A program made the position numbers and the translations under genes. DNA of 64,000 bases. Source: Alkalibacterium olivapovliticus (lineage in GTDB: Bacteria > Bacillota > Bacilli > Lactobacillales > Carnobacteriaceae_A). Of this stretch, positions 17,247 through 25,817 are shown piece by piece (the stretch's first letter is position 1; each line of letters starts with the position of its first letter). The notes under the pieces are model-generated. The model had not been told where the DNA came from. It did not search any database and saw only the letters and a program-made list of their open reading frames with translations. Location of the stretch: NCBI RefSeq assembly GCF_003003275.1, contig NZ_PVTO01000003.1, forward strand, positions 62,001 to 126,000. The letters run 5' to 3'.

Positions 17247-18488
17247 ATGAAAAAGAATATGGTAGGTATGGTTGTTGCGGTTTTAGCATTCTTATCTCTA
17301 GGCAATGCCACAACTGTTTCAGCAAATACGCTGGAAGCTATTCAAGAGCAGCAAGAACAGACGCAAAGCGAAATCGACTCATTACAGAAGGAAGTCAATA
17401 CTGTACTGGAAGAAATCAGTGTACTTAGTATAGAACTTGAGGATTTAAACGCAGAAATAGGCGAAAAAGAGAAAGAAATTGAACTGACAGAATCTGAGGT
17501 AGCTGCGCAGGAAGAAATTGTTGAAGCTAGGTTGGATCAAGCTCGTCAGCGTCTTCAGTCATTACAGTTGAACGAAACGACTCAGAATATTGTCTTGACT
17601 ATTTTGGAAGCTGAAAGTTTATCTGATTTATTCAATCGTGCAATCGTCATTATGAGATTAACAGATGCCGGAAACGATCAGTTGGATTTAGCACAAGAGG
17701 AAGTACAGACACTAGTCGAACTTGAAGATAAACTAAAAACAGGTCAGGCTGAACTGGCTGGTCAATTAACGGCAGCTGAAGAACAGAGAGAAGAGTTTGA
17801 TGGGAAAGTATCTTCTCTACAAGCTTTAATTAATGAAAACCAGACAGAATTGACTACTTTGATTGAAAAAGAAGAAGTTGAAGTTGCTCGTATAGAAGAA
17901 GCGCGTCGTCAGGCAAGAGAAGAAGCCGCCCGTGCAGAAGCTCAGCGTGCTGCAGAAGAACAGGCAGCAGCAGAAGCGACAGCTCAACGTCAGGCTGAGG
18001 AAAGAGCAGCGGCAAGAGCTACTGCAGAAAGCAAAGCAGCAGAGCAGGAAGTATCGGTTTCATCATCAGATGAATCTTCAGCTGAAGCAGCCGAACAACC
18101 GGCTCCTGCAGCAAGCAACAGTTCAAACAATAATACAAGCAGTGCGCCGGCACAGTCTACACCAGCACCGGCTCCAGCACCATCCAAACCGGCACAAAGC
18201 TCAGGTCGTACGTTACGTGTGCAGGCTACAGGGTATTCTACTAAACAGCCTAGCTTAAGCACTCACACTGCTACAGGAATCGATTTAAGAGTCAATTCTC
18301 GTGTCATCGCAGTTGATCCATCTGTTATCCCGTTAGGATCAATGGTAGAAGTCGAAGGTATGGGCGTCTATATTGCAGGCGATACTGGTGGAGCAATCAA
18401 AGGCAACATTATCGATATCCACTTTTCAACAGTTGCAGAAGCACTGCAATGGGGAAGACGTAGCGTCACTATTCGTGTACTGGACTAG
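17247..18488 (+). CDS. secreted coiled-coil protein with C-terminal 3D domain
   Basis: This is a secreted cell-wall protein of 413 residues. The signal peptide (about 1-30) ends near TTVSANT. A long CwlO/SagA-like coiled coil covers about 32-240, rich in Glu and Gln. A low-complexity Ala/Glu/Gln then Ser/Ala/Pro linker spans about 215-325. The C-terminal 3D domain (about 330-413) has AVDPSVIPLG and the aspartates of AGDTGGAIKGNIIDIHF. The 3D fold is shared with MltA/YocH-type murein enzymes, so a peptidoglycan-remodelling role is likely. The frame also offers a GTG at 17232; the ATG at 17247 fits the signal peptide better. A strong terminator follows. Confidence 0.85.
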   Translation: MKKNMVGMVVAVLAFLSLGNATTVSANTLEAIQEQQEQTQSEIDSLQKEVNTVLEEISVLSIELEDLNAEIGEKEKEIELTESEVAAQEEIVEARLDQARQRLQSLQLNETTQNIVLTILEAESLSDLFNRAIVIMRLTDAGNDQLDLAQEEVQTLVELEDKLKTGQAELAGQLTAAEEQREEFDGKVSSLQALINENQTELTTLIEKEEVEVARIEEARRQAREEAARAEAQRAAEEQAAAEATAQRQAEERAAARATAESKAAEQEVSVSSSDESSAEAAEQPAPAASNSSNNNTSSAPAQSTPAPAPAPSKPAQSSGRTLRVQATGYSTKQPSLSTHTATGIDLRVNSRVIAVDPSVIPLGSMVEVEGMGVYIAGDTGGAIKGNIIDIHFSTVAEALQWGRRSVTIRVLD

Positions 18489-18521
18489 TGAGCACTCTAA
18501 TTTAATAGGATAGTTTATAAG

Positions 18522-18557
18522 GGCCACTTGAGATTCTGATCTCAAGTGGTCTTTTTT
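18522..18557 (+). terminator. terminator after 3D-domain gene
   Basis: CCACTTGAGAT (18524-18534) pairs with ATCTCAAGTGG (18539-18549), followed by a T-run. Confidence 0.9.
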
Positions 18558-18609
18558 CATTCTTGGCATATCTGATGAGAGTATTTCAGATGAATAGAGA
18601 AGTTGAGCA

Positions 18610-18893
18610 GATTACGTGCCCACTAGGTGGTCAAAAGCAGTAGAGTAGCGAAGTAAAACGGATTACGTGCTCACTCAGAGGTCGAAAGCAGTAGAGTAGC
18701 GAAGTAAAACGGATTACGTGCTCACTCAGAGGTCGAAAGCAGTAGAGTAGCGAAGTAAAACGGATTACGTGCTCACTCAGAGGTCGAAAGCAGTAGAGTA
18801 GCGAAGTAAAACGGATTACGTGCTCACTCAGAGGTCGAAAGCAGTAGAGTAGCGAAGTAAAACGGATTACGTGCTCACTCAGAGGTCGAAAGC
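18610..18893. repeat. 51-bp tandem repeat array, about 5.6 copies
   Basis: A 51-base unit beginning GATTACGTGCTCACTCAGAG starts at 18661, 18712, 18763 and 18814 with no visible differences, and again at 18865 as a partial copy. A diverged copy at 18610-18660 has CCCACTAGGTGG in place of CTCACTCAGAGG. There are no unique spacers, so it is a minisatellite and not a CRISPR. Because 51 is a multiple of three, the minus strand is open through the array, which I regard as an artefact. The array sits in a 620-base gene-free gap between the 3D-domain gene and an acetyltransferase gene; the rest of the gap is AT-rich with no recognised feature. Confidence 0.95.
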
Positions 18894-19109
18894 AGCTGAG
18901 CGTTAAAGAGATATGATAGTAAGGATGCATTCACGAAGAAAGCACAAATTAAATAGCAGAATTGATATTATTCAAAAATAGCTTTTTGATATGATAGTAT
19001 TTTAAGCTGTTTGTTAGATTTGAGAGTTGCTTTCCATTAAATAATACTGTTTAATCAAAATAGAGTAATATAAATTCGTATTTTTTTATTAAATAGTAAG
19101 GAGAACAGT

Positions 19110-19910
19110 ATGTATTCTAAAGACAACCTGATCGAACACTTAAAAACAATGGGTATCGATGCAAGAGGAACCTTACTGGTTCACTCTTCCTTTAAAAGTA
19201 TAGGAGAGGTAGAGGGTGGACCGGATACTGTGCTTGATGCACTGATCGAGTTTATGAAAGAAGGTCTTCTAATCCTTCCTACCCATACCTGGAAGTACAT
19301 TGATAAAGATAACCCTGTCTTCGATGTACAAGAGTCTCCCTCAAATGTAGGCATCTTAACTGAAAAATTCAGAAAAAGACCTGGAACTATCCGTTCAGAA
19401 CACCCTACTCATTCAGTTTCTGCACTTGGTAAAGGGGCAGCAGAACTGGTTCAGGGAGAATATAAACATGACACACCTTGTGCACGGAAATCCGTCTGGG
19501 GTAAAATAGTGGATCTAAAGGCACAAGTCCTCATGATAGGGGTAGATTTAACGAGGTGCACCTTTATACATGGAATCGAAGAATGGGTAGACATTCCGGG
19601 AAGAATGACGGACAGTCACGAAGCACTCTTCAGTGTGCTGCACACAGGAGAAAAGATTGAGGTCCCTTCCCGCAGGCACTGTGGACTCTCATGGTCGCAT
19701 CACTTCTGGAAAGTCGATGAGGTATTAGAGGAAGAAGGTGCCATGTCAAAAGGCACTTTTGGGAATGCTGAGTCGCGAGTTGTTGATACGGAAAAAACGA
19801 CTGAACTTCTGACTGAACTGCTCGAACAACATCCGGATCTGTTTTCTGACAATGAGCCGCTTGAAGAGAAGTGGCGTTATTATTTTCAAAGAAAACAGTC
19901 CAAAGCCTGA
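19110..19910 (+). CDS. AAC(3) family N-acetyltransferase
   Basis: This is a 266-residue cytoplasmic protein of the Antibiotic_NAT (aminoglycoside 3-N-acetyltransferase, YokD-like) family. Conserved segments are LLVHSSFKSIGEVEGGPDTV (about 22-41), LPTHTW, HPTHSVSALGKGA (about 104-116) and the later IHGIEEWVDIPGR. It uses acetyl-CoA. Chromosomal members of this family often have unknown substrates, so aminoglycoside resistance should not be assumed. AAGGAGAACAGT precedes the ATG. An alpha/beta hydrolase gene follows after 19 bases and may be co-transcribed. Confidence 0.88.
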   Translation: MYSKDNLIEHLKTMGIDARGTLLVHSSFKSIGEVEGGPDTVLDALIEFMKEGLLILPTHTWKYIDKDNPVFDVQESPSNVGILTEKFRKRPGTIRSEHPTHSVSALGKGAAELVQGEYKHDTPCARKSVWGKIVDLKAQVLMIGVDLTRCTFIHGIEEWVDIPGRMTDSHEALFSVLHTGEKIEVPSRRHCGLSWSHHFWKVDEVLEEEGAMSKGTFGNAESRVVDTEKTTELLTELLEQHPDLFSDNEPLEEKWRYYFQRKQSKA

Positions 19911-19929
19911 TTAAAAGAGGGAAGTTAAA

Positions 19930-20676
19930 ATGAAACTGACAATAAGACAGCGTACACTAGCCGATACTATTCCAGTACTGGAAGTCGTTCCGCGAGAAAG
20001 CAGAAATGATTTGCTGCCATTAATCGTCTATTATCACGGCTGGCAGTCTGCCAAAGAACTGGTTTTGACTCAGGGGAGAAAACTGGCTCAAGAGGGGTTC
20101 AGAGTGATTCTACCGGATGCGGCGAATCACGGAGACCGCAGGCAAGAGATGACTAAAATCCCTTCGCTGACCTTTTGGCAGAGCATTCACACAAACTTGT
20201 TCGAATTTGGCTCAATCGTTCATCATTTTCAAAAACTGGGTCTGGCAGATGACCGTCTCGCAGTTGGAGGCGTCTCAATGGGAGGAATAACGACCTGCGC
20301 ACTGCTTACTCAGCATCCTGAAATTAAAGTAGCAGCCTGCATCATGGGATCACCTAAACCAGTCAACTACAGAGAACGTATCTTTACACATGCAGAAGAA
20401 CTGGGACGTTTTTACCCTCAGGACTATCAATCTCTATTGGCTTGGGTGCCGGAATATGATTTATCGTTAAAACCGGAAACACTGAATGGCCGCCCCCTGT
20501 TATTCTGGCATGGGACTCAGGACCGGATCGTTCCTTACCACGATGTCGTCGAATTCGTTAAAGAAAATCCTCATGCCAATCTGACGTTTATAGAAGAAGA
20601 GGAAAAACACTTGGTAAGAGGCCATACGATGGATAAGATTACCGATTACTTTGTCACTGAAATGGGAAAGATCTGA
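19930..20676 (+). CDS. alpha/beta hydrolase (YitV-like esterase)
   Basis: This is a 248-residue cytoplasmic serine hydrolase of the prolyl-oligopeptidase-like alpha/beta superfamily. The oxyanion region is VYYHGWQSAKE (about 36-46). The nucleophile elbow is GVSMGG (about 114-119). The acid is in GTQDRIVPY (about 196-204) and the histidine near EEKHLVRGH. It resembles Bacillus YitV-type esterases. The substrate is unknown. It follows the AAC(3)-like gene closely and is ended by a strong bidirectional terminator. Confidence 0.82.
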   Translation: MKLTIRQRTLADTIPVLEVVPRESRNDLLPLIVYYHGWQSAKELVLTQGRKLAQEGFRVILPDAANHGDRRQEMTKIPSLTFWQSIHTNLFEFGSIVHHFQKLGLADDRLAVGGVSMGGITTCALLTQHPEIKVAACIMGSPKPVNYRERIFTHAEELGRFYPQDYQSLLAWVPEYDLSLKPETLNGRPLLFWHGTQDRIVPYHDVVEFVKENPHANLTFIEEEEKHLVRGHTMDKITDYFVTEMGKI

Positions 20677-20729
20677 AGTCTGAAATCTGATCTCGAAATT
20701 GAAATAGGATTTAAAAGGATAAAACAGTA

Positions 20730-20773
20730 AATAAGCACAGCCGACTGCATTTTTAAGTCGGCTGTGCTTATTT
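20730..20773. terminator. bidirectional terminator
   Basis: AATAAGCACAGCCGACT (from 20730) pairs with AAGTCGGCTGTGCTTATT ending near 20773. The long GC-rich stem is flanked by A and T tracts and serves the convergent esterase and DUF4430 genes. Confidence 0.9.
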
Positions 20774-21165
20774 TAAAAGGCGGTCAGTTCCCAGATAATA
20801 GTGTCATTTTCTTCAGGGATAAAGGTTTCAGCGCCTTCAGTTACTTGTTCTTCATTGACTTCGTAGACCCAGTACAGATTCTTTTCAGGTTCCTGCTCTA
20901 TGCCTTCGATTGATTCAACGAAGCCGTCCGCAGTCACGATAAGGTCATAATGCTGCTGCATCAGTTCCATAAGGGTGGTGTCAGCCGCAACCATGAGGGT
21001 ATCAGTGTTGACTTCCTCACCTTGTGCAATGATCACTACTTGCACTTCCTGGTCCTGATCGGCAGTGGTCGGAGTGTTGGATGCCAGATCTTGTGTCCAT
21101 AGCCCGACAACCAGAAGAACGACTACGATAGCTGTTCCAAATAAATAATGTAGTTTTCTGTTCAT
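20773..21165 (-). CDS. DUF4430 (transcobalamin-like) secreted protein
   Basis: This is a 130-residue protein with an N-terminal membrane anchor or signal (about residues 7-27) and an extracellular DUF4430 domain. That domain is the fold found at the C-terminus of eukaryotic transcobalamin and intrinsic factor. The domain ends typically, with NLYWVYEVNEEQVTEGAET then DTIIWEL. It lies 40 bases downstream of an ECF-transporter substrate-binding subunit gene on the same strand. The pair suggests a surface binding protein delivering a vitamin, perhaps a corrinoid, to the transporter. The ligand is inference and no riboswitch was recognised. Confidence 0.78.
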   Translation of the reverse strand: MNRKLHYLFGTAIVVVLLVVGLWTQDLASNTPTTADQDQEVQVVIIAQGEEVNTDTLMVAADTTLMELMQQHYDLIVTADGFVESIEGIEQEPEKNLYWVYEVNEEQVTEGAETFIPEENDTIIWELTAF

Positions 21166-21205
21166 TTTTCGTCTCCTCTATATCTTGTCTTTTTTTTGTT
21201 CGAAC

Positions 21206-21745
21206 TCATTTTTTATCAGTGCGTTTAAATAGTCTCATACAAATAGGGTATAACAAAGGGAAAAAGACCAGATTTCCAAAAGCATGCAGCAGATCAAATG
21301 TCAGCCCAGATAAGTAATAGGGAATAAAGATGTTCCAGCCAAATAAGGGCGCCTGGATAAGCGAGATGACCAGCCCATAGACTATGCCTAGAAAGGCAGC
21401 GTAGACTTGCAGCAGTGGGATAGAGACATCGTCGTGTGCATTTTCAAGCAGACTGGAAAGCAAAATCAGGACAACATATGCTCCTATCTGAGCAATCGTC
21501 CATGGACCCATTCCCAGAAACAGATTCGTCAGGATGACCGACAGTAATGCGACCAGAATGCCTTCTTTCCACCCAAAATATAAGGTGATGCAGAGCAGGA
21601 GGACAGTCATCGGCTGAACATTTGGTAAAAATGAAAAGGATAAACGTCCGACAGATACCAGTGCAGTCAGAAGTGCGATACGTGTCAGTGTTCTGGTTTT
21701 TTCTCTCACCGAAAAACGGTCAGTGTTATGAGAATGCTTCTTCAT
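21206..21745 (-). CDS. ECF transporter S component
   Basis: This is a 179-residue membrane protein with about six hydrophobic segments, typical of the substrate-specificity subunit of energy-coupling factor vitamin transporters. Visible signs are the start of TM1 (LTRIALLTALVSVGRL), the central NVQPMTVLLLCITLYFGW and the late YLSGLTFDLLHAFGNLVFFPLL. The frame extends to 21772; the ATG at 21745 has AAGGAG at ideal distance. The shared EcfA/A'/T module is not in the window. Substrate is unknown; the DUF4430 partner makes cobalamin or a related cofactor the leading guess. Confidence 0.82.
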   Translation of the reverse strand: MKKHSHNTDRFSVREKTRTLTRIALLTALVSVGRLSFSFLPNVQPMTVLLLCITLYFGWKEGILVALLSVILTNLFLGMGPWTIAQIGAYVVLILLSSLLENAHDDVSIPLLQVYAAFLGIVYGLVISLIQAPLFGWNIFIPYYLSGLTFDLLHAFGNLVFFPLLYPICMRLFKRTDKK

Positions 21746-21864
21746 TATCTGTCTCCTTACCGGCTGTTTCATATAAGGGCCGCTAGCAAAATGAGCAGAC
21801 CTAAAACTGATTCATAGTGTATTGATTTATCATACCAACTCGAAAAGACATCCACAATACAAAT

Positions 21865-21891
21865 AAGACCCTGATGTCAGTCAGGATCTCA
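21865..21891 (-). terminator. terminator after aldo/keto reductase gene
   Basis: On the minus strand AGATCCTGA-CTGACA-TCAGGGTCTT forms a hairpin with one G-U pair, followed by a T-rich stretch, 30 bases past the stop codon. Confidence 0.65.
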
Positions 21892-21920
21892 TTTAGTTAC
21901 ATCAGCTGCCTTTTAAGTTA

Positions 21921-22904
21921 TCAGTAAGCACCACGGATATGATCGTGCACTTCTTTCCAGTAAAAGTCGCTTAATCGGGTCAGTTCTTCTTTAGAATAAT
22001 CTTTGACATCAAGTGATTTAAGGTTATCAAGTACTTGTTTTTCGTTTTTGAAACCGGGGATAACACTGGTAACGGCTTCCTGTTGCATGACCCATTTAAG
22101 AGCTGCGCGTGTCTGACTTCCGCGTTCTTCTGCGATCCATTTCAGCTGAACGCTGAGCTCCACGCCTTTTTCAAAGGGAAGGCCCCCGAATGTTTCGCCG
22201 ACATTAAATGCTGCACCGTCTTTGTTAAAATTACGGTGGTCGCTGTCTTCAAAAGCATGATCTTTGGAGAATTTTCCTGTCAGTAATCCACTTGCCAGAG
22301 GCACACGAGCGAGTATGCCGACATTTTTCTCCTGAGCTTTGGGGAACAGCTCTTTTAACGGCTTTTGTCTGAGTAAATTGAAAATAACTTGAAGGGCACT
22401 GGCATTGGTATTCTCCAATACATATAGGCCTTCCTCATCTGACTCTACACTGACACCGTAACTTCTGATTTTTCCTTCCTGTTTCAACTTATCCAGGATG
22501 GGGAATATATCCGTCTTTTTGAGCATGTCCAGTGGCGCGCAGTGGATCTGATATAAATCGACCGTGTCACGGTTCAGTCGTCTTAAACTGTTCTCCAGAT
22601 AGTCTCTGATCTGATCTTCAGAGTAATTTGCCGGATCATTGATATCACCACTGCGGATAAACTTGGTTGCAATGTGGATTTTATCTTCTTTTCCTTTAGT
22701 GGCTTTAGCTAAGAGTTCTTCACTGTGACCACCGCCATATACGTCTGCCGTATCAAAGAAGTTAACGCCCGCTTCCATAGCGCGGTCCAACCCTTTAAAA
22801 GCCTCTTCGTCACTGTGGGTGCCCCAGTCGCCTCCTATGGCCCAGGTGCCGAATCCCAGTTCACTGATGGATAATCCTGAATCGCCTAATTGATTATAGT
22901 TCAT
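21921..22904 (-). CDS. aldo/keto reductase
   Basis: This is a 327-residue NAD(P)H-dependent (beta/alpha)8 aldo/keto reductase. The start MNYNQLGDSGLSISELGFGT is typical. The catalytic tetrad can be placed: Asp and Tyr in FFDTADVYGGGHSE, Lys in IHIATKF and His in DLYQIHCAP. The C-terminal cofactor-binding region is TSVIPGFKNEKQVLDN. It resembles the general stress protein 69/YhdN group. The frame is open to 22919, but GAGGAGA ahead of 22904 fixes the start. It is a single gene; the physiological substrate is unknown. Confidence 0.9.
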   Translation of the reverse strand: MNYNQLGDSGLSISELGFGTWAIGGDWGTHSDEEAFKGLDRAMEAGVNFFDTADVYGGGHSEELLAKATKGKEDKIHIATKFIRSGDINDPANYSEDQIRDYLENSLRRLNRDTVDLYQIHCAPLDMLKKTDIFPILDKLKQEGKIRSYGVSVESDEEGLYVLENTNASALQVIFNLLRQKPLKELFPKAQEKNVGILARVPLASGLLTGKFSKDHAFEDSDHRNFNKDGAAFNVGETFGGLPFEKGVELSVQLKWIAEERGSQTRAALKWVMQQEAVTSVIPGFKNEKQVLDNLKSLDVKDYSKEELTRLSDFYWKEVHDHIRGAY

Positions 22905-23102
22905 TCTATCTCTCCTCAATTTTAAAAGTCTAGGTTTAGTATAGCATAGAATCCGGTAAGCGTTTCATCTTCAGGATTGCATGATAATTTAAATAACGTT
23001 TAGTAAGTAATATCTTATCAAGTCACTGTAAGGCTGACAAATGTTCCCATTTTTGGTAAAATAAAAGCGACGTTTACAAGAGAAGAAAGGGTGAAGGGGA
23101 AC

Positions 23103-23357
23103 ATGGAAGAAGTATTTATTGATTTTTACCGCGAGAAAGATGAACAGGCTTTTTTAGAAGCATGGCAGGCGAAATACGGCTCAATGTCTGATGACGAAAT
23201 CGATACAGTATATGAGTCGATTGCAGATGCAATAGACGAAGCGGTCAAAGATGGATCGCATGAACTGGGAAGTCCATTTGTATTCAAAGACATCACTGTC
23301 GGAAAATCGGATTTCAACACTTTTTATTCTCTCTATATATTTGAACAGGAAAAGTAA
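23103..23357 (+). CDS. hypothetical small acidic protein
   Basis: I do not recognise this 84-residue protein. It is acidic, has no signal peptide or membrane segment and begins MEEVFIDFYREKDEQAFLEA. A GTG at 23091 would add four residues. The AAGGGG ahead of the ATG is close, while AGAAAGG further up is at a long distance, so the start is uncertain. It lies 32 bases upstream of uvrC on the same strand and is probably co-transcribed with it. Codon use and frame length support a real gene. Confidence 0.6.
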   Translation: MEEVFIDFYREKDEQAFLEAWQAKYGSMSDDEIDTVYESIADAIDEAVKDGSHELGSPFVFKDITVGKSDFNTFYSLYIFEQEK

Positions 23358-23389
23358 ACTACAGACAGACTGATGAAGGAGGTGCCTTT

Positions 23390-25180
23390 TTGTCTATAGA
23401 AATCATTGAAAATAAACTACAGCTGCTTCCGGATATCCCGGGGTGTTACATCATGAAAAATAAAGAGGATGAAATCATCTACATCGGGAAAGCAAAGAAT
23501 TTAAGAAATCGGGTCCGTTCCTATTTCCGCGGCGAGCATGAAGGGAAAACGAAACGGCTGGTTGAAGACATTGTAGATTTTGAGACGATCGTTACCGGAT
23601 CAGACAAAGAAGCCCTTCTTCTGGAAGTTACCCTTATCCAAAAACACCAGCCGAAATACAATATCAGGCTTAAACGGGGAACGAGTTATCCTTATTTGAA
23701 AATCACGAATGAAAAAGATCCTCAGCTCGTCATTTCTTCAGAGGTCGAACAGGATGGCGCCTATTATTTCGGTCCATATCCTGATGTCTGGGCAGCTTCT
23801 GAGACGAAACAACTGATACAGAAAATATACCCTCTCAGAAAGTGTAATGGGCATCAGGGCAGAGCCTGTCTCTATTATCATATTGGACAGTGTATCGGTC
23901 CCTGTGATCATGAGATTCCAAAAGAAGAATACGACAGACAGATTAGTCGCATCAAGTCTTTCCTCAACGGAAATGTGACGGATATCAAGCGGGATTTGAA
24001 ACAGAAGATGCAGGAAGCTGCAGAAGAAATGAACTACGAACGCGCGGCAGAATTTCGTGATCAGGTCTCCTATATTGAACGCACAGTTGAGAAACAGTCA
24101 ATCATTTCCAACAATTATACGCCAAGAGATTTTTTCAATTATTACATGGATAAAGGCTGGATTTCCATTCAGGTCTTTTTTGTCAGACAGGCTACCCTGA
24201 TTAAACGCGAAGCGACGATGTTTCCGATTTACGATACGCCTGAAGAAGAACTGATGAGTTTCATGATTCAGTATTATCAGGATAAAAATAATCAGAAACC
24301 AAAGGAAATCTATGTGCCGGATACTGTTGATCGTGATGTGCTGGAAGAGGCTCTTGAAGCCAAAGTCATGACACCCCAAAAAGGCCGTAAAAAGGAACTG
24401 CTTGATTTAACTGGAAAAAACAGTGAACTGGCTTTGAAAGAAAAGTTCCGGCTGATCGAAATGAAAGAACGTAAAACAACAGGGGCAATGGAAGAATTAT
24501 CTCAACGGATGGGATTGCCTTATATTGAACGTATCGAAGCATTTGACCACTCGAATATTCAAGGAACTAATCCGGTTTCGGCGATGGTCTCATTTAAAGA
24601 CGGCGTACCGGATAAAACAAATTACCGTAAATACAAGATCAAAACAGTTGTCGGAAGTAACGAGTATGCGACGACTCAGGAAGTGATACGCAGACGGTAC
24701 TCAAGGCTGCTGAAAGAACGAAAACCACTGCCGGATCTGATTTTAATGGACGGTGGAAAAATTCAGGTCAATGCGGCTGTAGATGTTCTTCAGAACGAAT
24801 TATCACTGAATATCCCTGTGGCAGGAATGGTCAAAGATAATAAACACAGGACAGCTGGTCTGATTTTTGGAGAAGATTTCGAGCCTGTCATACTAGATTC
24901 TAGAAGCCAGTCTTTCCATCTGGTCCAGCGGATACAGGAAGAAGTGCATCGATTTGCAATCACGTTTCACCGGAATGTTCGAAGTAAAAATAGTTTCACC
25001 AGTCAGCTGGATGATATTGAAGGAGTAGGGCCTAAGACACGAACAAAAGTCCTGCGTCATTTTAAATCAATGAAGCGACTGAAAGAAGCAGATATTGAAG
25101 AATTAACCAAACTCGGGATATCAAAAGGGGTCGCTGAACGAATTAAAGCGACGCTTGAACAGACAACACCGAGTGGGTAA
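23390..25180 (+). CDS. uvrC: excinuclease ABC subunit C
   Basis: UvrC makes both incisions in nucleotide excision repair. The protein has 596 residues, a normal length. The N-terminal GIY-YIG nuclease domain is at about 12-95 (PGCYIMKNKEDEIIYIGKAK). A UVR motif is at about 200-235 (QEAAEEMNYERAAEFRDQV). The RNase H-like endonuclease domain contains IEAFDHSNIQG and PDLILMDGGKIQ. Helix-hairpin-helix motifs end the protein (DIEGVGPKTRTKVLRHF). The start is a TTG behind GGAGGTG; this gives the conserved N-terminus and no ATG would. Confidence 0.96.
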   Translation: MSIEIIENKLQLLPDIPGCYIMKNKEDEIIYIGKAKNLRNRVRSYFRGEHEGKTKRLVEDIVDFETIVTGSDKEALLLEVTLIQKHQPKYNIRLKRGTSYPYLKITNEKDPQLVISSEVEQDGAYYFGPYPDVWAASETKQLIQKIYPLRKCNGHQGRACLYYHIGQCIGPCDHEIPKEEYDRQISRIKSFLNGNVTDIKRDLKQKMQEAAEEMNYERAAEFRDQVSYIERTVEKQSIISNNYTPRDFFNYYMDKGWISIQVFFVRQATLIKREATMFPIYDTPEEELMSFMIQYYQDKNNQKPKEIYVPDTVDRDVLEEALEAKVMTPQKGRKKELLDLTGKNSELALKEKFRLIEMKERKTTGAMEELSQRMGLPYIERIEAFDHSNIQGTNPVSAMVSFKDGVPDKTNYRKYKIKTVVGSNEYATTQEVIRRRYSRLLKERKPLPDLILMDGGKIQVNAAVDVLQNELSLNIPVAGMVKDNKHRTAGLIFGEDFEPVILDSRSQSFHLVQRIQEEVHRFAITFHRNVRSKNSFTSQLDDIEGVGPKTRTKVLRHFKSMKRLKEADIEELTKLGISKGVAERIKATLEQTTPSG

Positions 25181-25195
25181 TTAGGAGATAAGGAA

Positions 25196-25753
25196 ATGAT
25201 CAGAGATGCACGCAGAGAAGATGCAGATGAAATAGTCGAACTCTTTAAGGTCATACTGACTGATATGGAACTGCCTGTTATGTCGGAAGTCCCCTGGGAA
25301 CAGCTGAAACCTGCCTTAGTAGAGGCTGTAAAAGGAGACAACTACAGACAAAGCTATAAAAATGCGCTGGTCTATGACACCGAAGGAGGAATTGCCGGTT
25401 TCTGCTTTGGTTACCCTGGAGGCGATGAGGCTGTGTATGAGCCGCTTGCGACTGTAATCAACGCTCATGGTCTGCCATCCTTTGATACTTACAGTGATGG
25501 CGAATCACTTGAAGGGGAATGGTACCTTGATTCACTTGTCACTAAAGAGACCTTCAGAGGAAGAGGCGTAGGCAAAGCGCTGATGGCTGCCGGCTATGAC
25601 AGAGCACGGTCAATGGGTCTTCCCGATGTAGGCTTAAATGTCGATCACGGGAATCCCCGGGCTCTTAAGTTATATGAAGCGCAAGGCTTTATTAAAACCG
25701 GGGAAGTCAGGATAGCAGATCATCTGTATGATCATATGCAGAAACGAGTATAA
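25196..25753 (+). CDS. GNAT family N-acetyltransferase
   Basis: This is a 185-residue acetyl-CoA-dependent acetyltransferase. The GNAT motif A is in LVTKETFRGRGVGKALMAAG (about 112-131), containing the pyrophosphate-binding RGRGVGKAL. Motif B follows as VGLNVDHGNPRALKLYEAQGF. The substrate is unknown. It follows uvrC by 15 bases with AGGAGATAAGG before the ATG, so it probably belongs to the same transcript. A perfect terminator follows two bases after its stop codon. Confidence 0.88.
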   Translation: MIRDARREDADEIVELFKVILTDMELPVMSEVPWEQLKPALVEAVKGDNYRQSYKNALVYDTEGGIAGFCFGYPGGDEAVYEPLATVINAHGLPSFDTYSDGESLEGEWYLDSLVTKETFRGRGVGKALMAAGYDRARSMGLPDVGLNVDHGNPRALKLYEAQGFIKTGEVRIADHLYDHMQKRV

Positions 25754-25755
25754 AT

Positions 25756-25807
25756 ACTAAAAAGTGGCTCTCAAGGAAATTTTCATTCCTGAGAGCCACT
25801 TTTTAGT
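25756..25807. terminator. bidirectional terminator
   Basis: ACTAAAAAGTGGCTCTCA (from 25756) is mirrored by TGAGAGCCACTTTTTAGT ending at 25807, with extra AGGAA/TTCCT pairing in the stem. It lies between convergent genes. Confidence 0.93.
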
Positions 25808-25817
25808 TTAAGAATCG

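Noticed and set aside
18610-18893. Possible CRISPR array
   Set aside because: Repeats are directly adjacent with no unique spacers and no cas genes are nearby.
18631-18930. 99-codon open frame on the minus strand made of a repeated 17-residue unit
   Set aside because: It exists only because the 51-base repeat length is divisible by three; no ribosome binding site or family resemblance was seen.
19110-19910. Aminoglycoside resistance gene
   Set aside because: The protein is in the AAC(3) family, but chromosomal YokD-like members often do not confer resistance; only the family is claimed.
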